Made by a program: the position numbers and the translations under genes. Under the pieces are notes generated by a model. That model was not told the origin of the DNA and ran no database searches. It saw only the letters and a program-made list of their open reading frames with translations. A stretch of DNA of 64,000 bases from Rhynchopus euleeides (taxonomy: Eukaryota; Euglenozoa; Diplonemea; Diplonemida; Diplonemidae): assembly GCA_963210315.1 (NCBI GenBank), contig OY723280.1, positions 2,232,001 through 2,296,000 of the forward strand, written 5' to 3'. Of the stretch, positions 18,213-28,600 are shown in pieces (positions within the stretch are counted from its first letter, which is position 1; each line of letters starts with the position of its first letter).

Positions 18213-20957
18213 GTGTGTCTTGCTGTCGCCGATGAGCTGCTTGCCGCAAACCCCACCCCAACATGCCTCGCCACAATCATCATCCACAAAGCCAGGGCCA
18301 TCATGAGTGGGGCAGGTGATCATGACGTGGAAATGGACAGCCTGCCCCCGGCGGACCCCGCGCAGCCGGAGCCTGAACCCCAGCCTGCCCCCGCGGACGA
18401 GGAGCAGGAGGAGGAGCCAGCAGGGCCGCCCGCTCAGGCGGAGCCGCCTGCTCAGGTGGACACGCCTCTAACGCAAGCGGTGGACACGCTGTCCAAGCAG
18501 CTGGGGAAGAAGCGCAAGCCGGCGCTTGTCGACGAGGCTGTGGAGCTGGGCATCTACACGAGGCTTGCGAATGGGGAAGTGCAAGAAGAGGGCAGAAAGC
18601 TGAAGCGGTCAAAGGGGGAGGTGGCGGAGGCTGTGGCGAAGTTCCGGATCCGCAATCGACAGCAGGGGCCTGGGAGTGACACAGTGCCACAGACGCAGGG
18701 ACGGCAGCCCCTTCCCTCCACAGTTGAGAGGCGTGCGGCATCGGCACGGATCGCTGAGAAGGGGGCTGCCGCCAACATTCCGGGGCAGGCGAAGGTGAAG
18801 GCCTACGACCTTGCTGCACCTCTGATAGATGTGATCGACGAGTTCGACACCTGCTCACAGGTGGAGCTCGGCAAGGCACCCGCAGGTTTCATCAACAGAG
18901 CGTCCCTTCTGAGGATGTTTGAAGAGGGGCAGATGGTTCCCGCCTGTCAGACGTGCTCCCGCCTGTGGAACCCCGGGTCCCAGGCCCTTGATGTGCGGGG
19001 CCACTTCACGGGGGGGAAGCACCTAGACAAGGTGGCGAAGGCGGCTGCCCAGGATGAGGCAGCGCAGAAGACCATCCCTGGGTTGGCTTCACGTCACACG
19101 TCTTGCTTCGAACTCAAGGCGACAAAGGCTGCGCTCTACGCAGGCATCACCCCCGCTGCGCTGCACACCGCCCTTGAGGTTCTCAATGGCATCACCATCC
19201 CGCGGTACGTTCCACGCCTTGGGCCCGTCGTGACGAGGAATAGTCCCAAGGTGATGGAGGAAAGTCGTGCGGCCATCACAGACCGACTCAAGGGGCGGAG
19301 GTGGTCAGTGCTGCACGACTGTGGATCGCTGCTGGGAACGCAGCTGATCTCGATGGTATGTTCAGCACGGAGCTTCAGTGCTGTGCTGGTGGTGCCCCTC
19401 ACTGATGCGCCTGTAGCAACGGTCCTGAAGGAGGAGTGGGAGAAACTGGGCCTGAGCGCCCCAATGATGGTGCGTTCTGATCGCGGCGGGAGAAACGGGG
19501 CAGCAAGCAGGGAGGTCGACGCGGAACTCGGCATCCCGTGGGTGTCGTGCATCCCCCACATCGCCAACAACGCTGCGGATTCCGCTGATAAGTGGCTCAA
19601 GAAGCAGAAACTCGAGTTCTTGGCAAGAGTCGAACTTGGGGATTTCACAGACCCCGCCAGTGGCGTGCTGTCATACGTGCTCGTATCCCTGCTGGATGCC
19701 CTGTTTTCAGGGGAGGACTGCAAGAACAGGGCGCGTCGCTACGTTGAAGCGCAGCAGAAGGTGTTGGAGCCTGCCGGAGCTGACGTGCTGGCAGAACTGG
19801 TGGAGCGGATGAGCGGGATGGCTGCCGTCGCGAAGCCGCGGGAGAAGGAGGCGCTGTTTGCTGTCTACCGCAGCGAGGTCCCCCCGGGGCTGGCGGCCCT
19901 CACAGAGGCAGCGGACTTCGACGGGTTGCTCGCCGCCGCACGGGGTAAGCTCGCTGAGCTACAGGAGAAGATCCCCGAGAGCGCACCCCCCTGTGTCAGA
20001 TGCCCCCTGCTCAGCGACACGCGGTACGAAGCGAGCCTGAAGTGCTACCTGCACTGCCGTGACAGGCTGGCGGCCCTCCACAGCTTCGCGGCTTTGGAGC
20101 TCAAGAACACGCAGAAGCCATGCAGCAGCTTAAATGTTCTGCGAAGCCTGCTGGACCGCTACAGCACTGCCACCCTCCACGCCGACCTCAAGATGATGTG
20201 TGACAACACGACACCCCTGCTGCGCGTCTTTCGAAAGTACTCCGACCCCTCTGCCGAGCCGCATGCGCACCAGGTTTGGGGGGACATAGAGGACTGCATC
20301 CACGACCTCGACGAGGCCGGCGGGATAGCCAGGGGTGAGGCCGAAGAGGCCTACCTCCAGAGAGTCAACACCCACCCCGACCTCTCCGAGAGTGCTTCAC
20401 CGGTGGCTGTCCTGCTGAGCGAGTCACTCAAGCGCCTCTGGTGGGGAAATAAAGGAGAGAGCGGGTACTGGTTCTGGCGTGGCGTGCGGCATTTGTGCCC
20501 ACAGCAGGCCCTGCTGATGCAGACATGCAAAACCCTCCTTCCTTTTGAGCAGCTGCAACTTGCCCTCCCTCAGTTCTCAGCTGTTGTCACCGTGGAGGCA
20601 TGGAGCACATACCTGGCTGGACTCGGAAAATTCGCGAAAGGCAAACCCACCGGCAAGGACAAGGCCTCAGCTGTCGGCTTCTGGGAGAAGTACACGTCTG
20701 CTGGCGAGGGGCTCCGGTGCCTTTCCCTGGACCTGCTGGCGGTGCCTGCAGCTACCACCGGCTGCGACTCGGTGTTCAGCGTAGGGAAAGATGCTCTTCC
20801 TGCCAACCGCAGCGCCGCAAAGCCTGACGTGATGGCAAGTATCGTGTTTCATCACTGCAACCAGGACCTGGCGGTCAGATACCCACAGAGCCATCTCAGG
20901 CATTCCTTCCCCAAGGTGAGGAACAACGGTGGTTGCCAGGAAGTTGACCTGTCGTGA
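18213..20957 (+). CDS. hAT-family transposase
   Basis: An uninterrupted 914-codon frame. A Pro/Glu-rich acidic N-terminus leads to a basic KKRKP region. A BED-like zinc finger follows, with C245-X2-C248 (ACQTCSRLW) and H264/H270 (GHFTGGKHLDK). The RNase H-like core shows Asp369 (WSVLHDCGS), Asp423 (MVRSDRGGRNG) and the CIPHIANN segment typical of hAT proteins. The C-terminal dimerisation region (about 820-885) is diagnostic: FWEKYTSAGEG, LDLLAVPAATTGCDSVFS and a final VFHHCN. The enzyme cuts and pastes the surrounding element. A second Met at residue 31 (18303, MSGAGDHDVEMDS) may be the true start, since the first 30 residues look unlike the rest. The frame has no breaks, so the protein could be active. 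The glutamate of the DDE triad cannot be assigned by eye. Confidence 0.9.
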   Translation: MCLAVADELLAANPTPTCLATIIIHKARAIMSGAGDHDVEMDSLPPADPAQPEPEPQPAPADEEQEEEPAGPPAQAEPPAQVDTPLTQAVDTLSKQLGKKRKPALVDEAVELGIYTRLANGEVQEEGRKLKRSKGEVAEAVAKFRIRNRQQGPGSDTVPQTQGRQPLPSTVERRAASARIAEKGAAANIPGQAKVKAYDLAAPLIDVIDEFDTCSQVELGKAPAGFINRASLLRMFEEGQMVPACQTCSRLWNPGSQALDVRGHFTGGKHLDKVAKAAAQDEAAQKTIPGLASRHTSCFELKATKAALYAGITPAALHTALEVLNGITIPRYVPRLGPVVTRNSPKVMEESRAAITDRLKGRRWSVLHDCGSLLGTQLISMVCSARSFSAVLVVPLTDAPVATVLKEEWEKLGLSAPMMVRSDRGGRNGAASREVDAELGIPWVSCIPHIANNAADSADKWLKKQKLEFLARVELGDFTDPASGVLSYVLVSLLDALFSGEDCKNRARRYVEAQQKVLEPAGADVLAELVERMSGMAAVAKPREKEALFAVYRSEVPPGLAALTEAADFDGLLAAARGKLAELQEKIPESAPPCVRCPLLSDTRYEASLKCYLHCRDRLAALHSFAALELKNTQKPCSSLNVLRSLLDRYSTATLHADLKMMCDNTTPLLRVFRKYSDPSAEPHAHQVWGDIEDCIHDLDEAGGIARGEAEEAYLQRVNTHPDLSESASPVAVLLSESLKRLWWGNKGESGYWFWRGVRHLCPQQALLMQTCKTLLPFEQLQLALPQFSAVVTVEAWSTYLAGLGKFAKGKPTGKDKASAVGFWEKYTSAGEGLRCLSLDLLAVPAATTGCDSVFSVGKDALPANRSAAKPDVMASIVFHHCNQDLAVRYPQSHLRHSFPKVRNNGGCQEVDLS

Positions 20958-21022
20958 TGATCTCAGAAACGTCCTCAGTCCTGGGGTTTTCAACTCCGGG
21001 GATGGGTGTGTGTGTGTGTGTG

Positions 21023-21375
21023 TGGTTACAAAGTTTTAAGGCGGTGTCGCCCTGCACGGGCAGTAGCACCTCCCCTTCAGTATCGCACTCCCGAAGGATT
21101 CCCCAACACGACGTGACACCGGTTTCGACGCGTACTCTTCGTACCCCTCCCCCCGGCCGCGTCTCTTCAGCGAAGAACCGGGGATAATCGGACCAGGGCT
21201 AGCTAAACCCTGGTGGTGTCACGGGTGGGGTTGGAGAGGGAGAAAAGGAAGAAATGAAGTTGCGAAAAAGTCAAACACTGACACGTGAAATCAATAAAAA
21301 GGGTGGTATATATCGCCCCCTTGCTGCGACGAAGACACTAAATAGTCAGGCCGCTTCAAGAGTCTTGAGGGCTTG
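21023..21375 (+). repeat. 353-bp direct repeat inside the hAT element, copy 1
   Basis: Nearly identical to 21821-22172, offset by 798 bp, with a few substitutions and one single-base length difference. It contains AATAAA, a TATATA-like run and a four-stem fold (21112-21223). It is preceded by a (TG)n tract. It does not start TG and end CA in an LTR-like way, and no primer-binding site was seen, so an LTR reading is not supported. Confidence 0.9.
21112..21223. ncRNA. Candidate four-stem structured RNA, copy 1
   Basis: The outer stem is CGTGACACC (21112-21120) with GGTGTCACG (21215-21223), 9 bp. Inside, in order, are GACGCG (21127-21132) with CGCGTC (21158-21163); TCTTC (21164-21168) with GAAGA (21172-21176); and ACCAGGG (21192-21198) with CCCTGGT (21208-21214), which abuts the outer stem. 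Together they would close a four-way junction. It is not a tRNA and matches no ribozyme I know. Transcription is not shown. Confidence 0.4.
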
Positions 21376-21820
21376 AAGGAAGAAACAGGTTGCTGATGAG
21401 TCTCAGGAGCAGGCACCTTTTGTCCGCCCACATGACCTTCGCCCGAAGGCGAACCTCGTCCAGCTTGGCTCGATCGCCACAGAGAAGGGGATCATTCTCC
21501 GCTGTGGTGAACATCTTAAAAACCGAGGGTGCAGAGGTGGGGCAGCCCACTGGTGCGACAGCAGGCCGCCCCCGGATAGCTATAACTAGTGCATAGGAAG
21601 CATACGACGGCACACGCAACAGATGCCGAAGGCACAACGGCGGGTCACTTTTAACCACCAGAGGAGTGGCACTCCCGAGGGGTGGGGTAGGGGGGAAGTC
21701 ACAACACTTTCGAAGGAAGTAAAGGGGCAAATGGGATGTTTTGTGCAAGGTAGAAAGGAAGTCACAACATGAGGCAGGGGGGATTGCTCATCAGGCCTGG
21801 GGGAATAGAGGGTTTGTGTG
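21376..21820. other. Spacer between the 353-bp repeats
   Basis: 445 bp. An open frame on the minus strand (21356-21748, 130 codons) includes FKMFTTAENDPLLCGDRAKL, which looks moderately protein-like but matches no family I recognise. Too little is visible to call a gene. Confidence 0.4.
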
Positions 21821-22172
21821 TGGTTATAAAGTTTTAAGGCGGTGTCGCCCTGCACGGGCAGTAGCACCTCCCCTTCAGTATCGCACTCCCGAAGGATTCC
21901 CCAACACGACGTGACACCGGTTTCGACGCGTACTCTTCGTACCCCTCCCCCCGGCCGCGTCTCTTCAGCGAAGAACCGGGGATAATCGGACCAGGGCTAG
22001 CTAAACCCTGGTGGTGTCACGGGTGGGGTTGGAGAGGGAGAAAAGGAAGAAATGAAGTTGCGAAAAAGTCAAACACTGACACGTGAAATCAATAAAAAAG
22101 CGGTATATATCGCCCCCTTGCTGCGACAAAGACACTAAATAGTCAGGCCGCTCCAAGAGTCTTGAGGGCTTG
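21821..22172 (+). repeat. 353-bp direct repeat inside the hAT element, copy 2
   Basis: Second copy, ending in GGGCTTG and running into a (TG)n tract and G-runs. The sequence before copy 1 (TCAGAAAC...GGGGTTTTCAACTCC) also recurs in diverged form after copy 2 (about 22247-22295), so the duplicated unit is larger than the near-identical part. Confidence 0.9.
21910..22021. ncRNA. Candidate four-stem structured RNA, copy 2
   Basis: All four stems of copy 1 are present unchanged at an offset of 798 bp. Because the copies are identical here, there are no compensating changes that would prove the fold. Confidence 0.4.
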
Positions 22173-22490
22173 TGTGTGTGTGTGTGTGTGGGGGGGGGGG
22201 TAAAGAGTAGAAGAGTGTGGGGGGGGGGGGGCGGTCAGTTGCATGTATCAGAAATGTTCCAAGTCATGGGACGGGGTTTTCAACCCCGGGGTTGGGTGAG
22301 GCTGCTTAGCGAATGAAGGGGGGAAATGAGGTTTCTAACCCTGTTGGTGAAACAGGAATGGGGTTTTCAACTCCTCCTGTACTGTTTGACGTGATCTATT
22401 TGTGCACCCCAAACGCTCTCCGTTCACGGGACAGCGAAGCCTGCACTCCTGACTGGGATGTGCCGTGTGTCTGTAGTATTCCAGCAAGAA
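22173..22490. other. Simple repeats and spacer in the hAT right end
   Basis: (TG)n followed by runs of G near 22190-22230, then two GGGGTTTTCAAC words (about 22274 and 22361). No gene is seen. Confidence 0.6.
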
Positions 22491-22510
22491 TACGAAAGGA
22501 TATTTGCAAA

Positions 22511-22655
22511 AAAACTAAGATCTTACCTAAGATCTTCGAAAAAAATACTAAGATCTTAATTTTTGTGCTTTTTTTCACTAAGATCTTAACAGAAAAAAAA
22601 TTACGACGACGAAGACATGCTCGACGGGTTTCGGGAAAAAAAGGGGGTAAGATCT
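22511..22655. promoter_or_regulatory. Right subterminal AAGATCTT cluster
   Basis: CTAAGATCTTACCTAAGATC, ACTAAGATCTTAA and ACTAAGATCTTAAC lie before the terminal TAAGATCTGTTGAT. They mirror the left cluster and are probable transposase-binding sites. Confidence 0.7.
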
Positions 22656-22667
22656 GTTGATAACCAT

Positions 22668-25600
22668 GGGTATTCATATTCATGAAAACCTGGAGCTGTG
22701 GGTATTCAGATTCATGAAAACCTGGAGCTGTGGGTATTCAGATTCATGAAAACCTGGAGCTGTGGGTATTCAGATTCCTGAAAACCTGTAGCTGTGGGTA
22801 TTCAGATTCTTGAAAACCTGTAGCTGTGGGTATGCAGATTCTTGAAAACCTGTAGCTGTGGGTATTCAGATTCACGAAAACCTGGAGGTGTGGGTATTCA
22901 GATTCTTGAAAACCTGTAGCTGTGGGTATTCATATTCATGAAAACCTGGAGCTGTGGGTATTCAGATTCTTGAAAACCTGTAGCTGTGGGTATTCAGATT
23001 CTTGAAAACCTGGAGCTGTGGGTATTCAGATTCCTGAAAACCTGGAGCTGTGGGTATTCAGATTCTGGAAAACCTGTAGATGTGGGTATTCAGATTCTTG
23101 AAAACCTGTAGCTGTGGGTATTCAGATTCATGAAAACCTGGAGCTGTGGGTATTCAGATTCTTGAAAACCTGTAGCTGTGGGTATTCAGATTCTTGAAAA
23201 CCTGTAGCTGTGGGTATTCAGATTCATAAAAACCTGTAGCTGTGGGTATTCATATTCATGAAAACCTGGAGCTGTGGGTATTCAGATTCATGAAAACCTG
23301 GAGCTGTGGGTATTCAGATTCATGAAAACCTGGAGCTGTGGGTATTCAGATTCTTGAAAACCTGTAGCTGTGGGTATTCAGATTCTTGAAAACCTGTAGC
23401 TGTGGGTATTCAGATTCATGAAAACCTGGAGCTGTGGGTATTCAGATTCATGAAAACCTGGAGCTGTGGGTATTCAGATTCATGAAAACCTGGAGCTGTG
23501 GGTATTCAGATTCATGACAACCTGGCGCTGTGGGTATTCAGATTCATGAAAACCTGGAGCTGTGGGTATTCAGATTCTTGAAAACCTGTAGCTGTGGGTA
23601 TTCAGATTCTTGAAAACCTGTAGCTGTGGGTATTCATATTCATGAAAACCTGGAGCTGTGGGTATTCAGATTCTTGAAAACCTGTAGCTGTGGGTATTCA
23701 GATTCTTGAAAACCTGTAGCTGTGGGTATTCATATTCATGAAAACCTGTAGCTGTGGGTATTCAGATTCATGAAAACCTGGAGCTGTGGGTATTCAGATT
23801 CTTGAAAACCTGTAGCTGTGGGTATTCAGATTCTTGAAAACCTGTAGCTGTGGGTATTCATATTCATGAAAACCTGGAGCTGTGGGTATTCAGATTCTTG
23901 AAAACCTGTAGCTGTGGGTATTCAGATTCTTGAAAACCTGTAGCTGTGGGTATTCATATTCATGAAAACCTGGAGCTGTGGGTATTCAGATTCATGAAAA
24001 CCTGGAGCTGTGGGTATTCAGATTCATGAAAACCTGGAGCTGTGGGTATTCAGATTCTTGAAAACCTGTAGCTGTGGGTATTCAGATTCATGAAAACCTG
24101 GAGCTGTGGGTATTCAGATTCATGAAAACCTGGAGCTGTGGGTATTCAGATTCTTGAAAACCTGTAGCTGTGGGTATTCAGATTCTTGAAAACCTGTAGC
24201 TGTGGGTATTCATATTCATGAAAACCTGGAGCTGTGGGTATTCAGATTCATGAAAACCTGGAGCTGTGGGTATTCAGATTCTTGAAAACCTGTAGCTGTG
24301 GGTATTCAGATTCTTGAAAACCTGTAGCTGTGGGTATTCAGATTCTTGAAAACCTGGAGCTGTGGGTATTCAGATTCTTGAAAACCTGTAGCTGTGGGTA
24401 TTCAGATTCTTGAAAACCTGGAGCTGTGGGTATTCAGATTCTTGAAAACCTGTAGCTGTGGGTATTCAGATTCATGAAAACCTGTAGCTGTGGGTATTCA
24501 GATTCTTGAAAACCTGTAGCTGTGGGTATTCATATTCATGAAAACCTGGAGCTGTGGGTATTCAGATTCTTGAAAACCTGTAGCTGTGGGTATTCATATT
24601 CATGAAAACCTGGAGCTGTGGGTATTCAGAGTTTTGAAAACCTGGAGCTGTGGGTATTCAGATTCATGAAAGCCTGGAGCTGTGGGTATTCAGAGTCTTG
24701 AAAACCTGGAGCTGTGGTTATTCAGATTCATGAAAACCTGGAGCTGTGGGTATTCAGATTCATGAAAACCTGGAGCTGTGGGTATTCAGATTCTTGAAAA
24801 CCTGTAGCTGTGGGTATTCAGATTCATGAAAACCTGGAGCTGTGGGTATTCAGAGTCTTGAAAACCTGGAGCTGTGGGTATTCAGATTCATGAAAACCTG
24901 GAGCTGTGGGTATTCAGAGTCTTGAAAACCTGTAGCTGTGGGTATTCATATTCATGAAAACCTGGAGCTGTGGGTATTCAGATTCATGAAAACCTGGAGC
25001 TGTGGGTATTCAGATTCATGAAAACCTGGAGCTGTGGGTATTCAGATTCATGAAAACCTGGAGCTGTGGGTATTCAGATTCTTGAAAACCTGGAGCTGTG
25101 GGTATTCAGATTCATGAAAACCTGGAGCTGTGGGTATTCAGATTCCTGAAAACCTGTAGCTGTGGGTATTCAGATTCTTGAAAACCTGTAGCTGTGGGTA
25201 TTCAGAGTCTTGAAAACCTGTAGCTGTGGGTATTCATATTCATGAAAACCTGGAGCTGTGGGTATTCAGATTCATGAAAACCTGGAGCTGTGGGTATTCA
25301 GATTCATGAAAACCTGGAGCTGTGGGTATTCAGATTCATGAAAACCTGGAGCTGTGGGTATTCAGATTCTTGAAAACCTGGAGCTGTGGGTATTCAGATT
25401 CATGAAAACCTGGAGCTGTGGGTATTCAGATTCCTGAAAACCTGTAGCTGTGGGTATTCAGATTCTTGAAAACCTGTAGCTGTGGGTATTCAGATTCTTG
25501 AAAACCTGTAGCTGTGGGTATTCAGATTCTTGAAAACCTGTAGCTGTGGGTATTCAGATTCATGAAAACCTGGAGCTGTGGGTATTCAGATTCTTGAAAA

Positions 25601-28600
25601 CCTGGAGCTGTGGGTATTCAGATTCATGAAAACCTGGAGCTGTGGGTATTCAGATTCATGAAAACCTGGAGCTGTGGGTATTCAGATTCTTGAAAACCTG
25701 GAGCTGTGGGTATTCAGATTCATGAAAACCTGGAGCTGTGGGTATTCAGATTCTTGAAAACCTGGAGCTGTGGGTATTCAGATTCTTGAAAACCTGGAGC
25801 TGTGGGTATTCAGATTCTTGAAAACCTGTAGCTGTGGGTATTCATATTCATGAAAACCTGGAGCTGTGGGTATTCAGATTCATGAAAACCTGGAGCTGTG
25901 GGTATTCAGATTCATGAAAACCTGGAGCTGTGGGTATTCAGATTCCTGAAAACCTGTAGCTGTGGGTATTCAGATTCTTGAAAACCTGTAGCTGTGGGTA
26001 TGCAGATTCTTGAAAACCTGTAGCTGTGGGTATTCAGATTCACGAAAACCTGGAGGTGTGGGTATTCAGATTCTTGAAAACCTGTAGCTGTGGGTATTCA
26101 TATTCATGAAAACCTGGAGCTGTGGGTATTCAGATTCTTGAAAACCTGTAGCTGTGGGTATTCAGATTCTTGAAAACCTGGAGCTGTGGGTATTCAGATT
26201 CCTGAAAACCTGGAGCTGTGGGTATTCAGATTCTGGAAAACCTGTAGATGTGGGTATTCAGATTCTTGAAAACCTGTAGCTGTGGGTATTCAGATTCATG
26301 AAAACCTGGAGCTGTGGGTATTCAGATTCTTGAAAACCTGTAGCTGTGGGTATTCAGATTCTTGAAAACCTGTAGCTGTGGGTATTCAGATTCATAAAAA
26401 CCTGTAGCTGTGGGTATTCATATTCATGAAAACCTGGAGCTGTGGGTATTCAGATTCATGAAAACCTGGAGCTGTGGGTATTCAGATTCATGAAAACCTG
26501 GAGCTGTGGGTATTCAGATTCTTGAAAACCTGGAGCTGTGGGTATTCAGATTCATGAAAACCTGGAGCTGTGGGTATTCAGATTCCTGAAAACCTGTAGC
26601 TGTGGGTATTCAGATTCTTGAAAACCTGTAGCTGTGGGTATTCAGATTCTTGAAAACCTGTAGCTGTGGGTATTCAGATTCTTGAAAACCTGTAGCTGTG
26701 GGTATTCAGATTCATGAAAACCTGGAGCTGTGGGTATTCAGATTCTTGAAAACCTGGAGCTGTGGGTATTCAGATTCATGAAAACCTGGAGCTGTGGGTA
26801 TTCAGATTCATGAAAACCTGGAGCTGTGGGTATTCAGATTCTTGAAAACCTGGAGCTGTGGGTATTCAGATTCATGAAAACCTGGAGCTGTGGGTATTCA
26901 GATTCTTGAAAACCTGGAGCTGTGGGTATTCAGATTCTTGAAAACCTGGAGCTGTGGGTATTCAGATTCTTGAAAACCTGTAGCTGTGGGTATTCATATT
27001 CATGAAAACCTGGAGCTGTGGGTATTCAGATTCATGAAAACCTGGAGCTGTGGGTATTCAGATTCATGAAAACCTGGAGCTGTGGGTATTCAGATTCCTG
27101 AAAACCTGTAGCTGTGGGTATTCAGATTCTTGAAAACCTGTAGCTGTGGGTATGCAGATTCTTGAAAACCTGTAGCTGTGGGTATTCAGATTCACGAAAA
27201 CCTGGAGGTGTGGGTATTCAGATTCTTGAAAACCTGTAGCTGTGGGTATTCATATTCATGAAAACCTGGAGCTGTGGGTATTCAGATTCTTGAAAACCTG
27301 TAGCTGTGGGTATTCAGATTCTTGAAAACCTGGAGCTGTGGGTATTCAGATTCCTGAAAACCTGGAGCTGTGGGTATTCAGATTCTGGAAAACCTGTAGA
27401 TGTGGGTATTCAGATTCTTGAAAACCTGTAGCTGTGGGTATTCAGATTCATGAAAACCTGGAGCTGTGGGTATTCAGATTCTTGAAAACCTGTAGCTGTG
27501 GGTATTCAGATTCTTGAAAACCTGTAGCTGTGGGTATTCAGATTCATAAAAACCTGTAGCTGTGGGTATTCATATTCATGAAAACCTGGAGCTGTGGGTA
27601 TTCAGATTCATGAAAACCTGGAGCTGTGGGTATTCAGATTCTTGAAAACCTGTAGCTGTGGGTATTCAGATTCTTGAAAACCTGTAGCTGTGGGTATTCA
27701 GATTCATGAAAACCTGGAGCTGTGGGTATTCAGATTCATGAAAACCTGGAGCTGTGGGTATTCAGATTCATGAAAACCTGGAGCTGTGGGTATTCAGATT
27801 CATGACAACCTGGCGCTGTGGGTATTCAGATTCATGAAAACCTGGAGCTGTGGGTATTCAGATTCTTGAAAACCTGTAGCTGTGGGTATTCAGATTCTTG
27901 AAAACCTGTAGCTGTGGGTATTCATATTCATGAAAACCTGGAGCTGTGGGTATTCAGATTCTTGAAAACCTGTAGCTGTGGGTATTCAGATTCTTGAAAA
28001 CCTGTAGCTGTGGGTATTCATATTCATGAAAACCTGTAGCTGTGGGTATTCAGATTCATGAAAACCTGGAGCTGTGGGTATTCAGATTCTTGAAAACCTG
28101 TAGCTGTGGGTATTCAGATTCTTGAAAACCTGTAGCTGTGGGTATTCATATTCATGAAAACCTGGAGCTGTGGGTATTCAGATTCTTGAAAACCTGTAGC
28201 TGTGGGTATTCAGATTCTTGAAAACCTGTAGCTGTGGGTATTCATATTCATGAAAACCTGGAGCTGTGGGTATTCAGATTCATGAAAACCTGGAGCTGTG
28301 GGTATTCAGATTCATGAAAACCTGGAGCTGTGGGTATTCAGATTCTTGAAAACCTGTAGCTGTGGGTATTCAGATTCATGAAAACCTGGAGCTGTGGGTA
28401 TTCAGATTCATGAAAACCTGGAGCTGTGGGTATTCAGATTCTTGAAAACCTGTAGCTGTGGGTATTCAGATTCTTGAAAACCTGTAGCTGTGGGTATTCA
28501 TATTCATGAAAACCTGGAGCTGTGGGTATTCAGATTCATGAAAACCTGGAGCTGTGGGTATTCAGATTCTTGAAAACCTGTAGCTGTGGGTATTCAGATT

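Larger units (their letters stand above)
17874..22667 (+). mobile_element. Complete hAT-superfamily DNA transposon (4,794 bp)
   Basis: The ends are near-perfect inverted repeats: ATGGTTTTCAACAGATCTT on the left, and its reverse complement with one mismatch (TTATC for TTTTC) on the right, finishing GATAACCAT. The flanks carry an identical 8-bp duplication, GGGTATTC (17866-17873 and 22668-22675), which is satellite sequence. The satellite resumes in register as a CATATT-type monomer, so the empty site can be read directly. Multiple AAGATCTT words lie within 180 bp of each end. The boundary can slide by one or two bases because of flanking identity. It contains the transposase and a pair of 353-bp repeats. 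Confidence 0.92.

Noticed and set aside
18301..18879. Pro/Ser-rich minus-strand frame opposite the transposase start
   Set aside because: Mirror of the acidic, Pro-rich transposase N-terminus; no independent evidence.
21393..21420. Hammerhead-ribozyme-like CTGATGAG
   Set aside because: No properly placed GAAA and no flanking stems on either strand; the same applies to CTGATGAG on the minus strand near 21793.
21023..22172. LTR retrotransposon with 353-bp LTRs
   Set aside because: Repeats lack TG...CA ends, no primer-binding site or convincing polypurine tract was seen, and no gag or pol lies between them.
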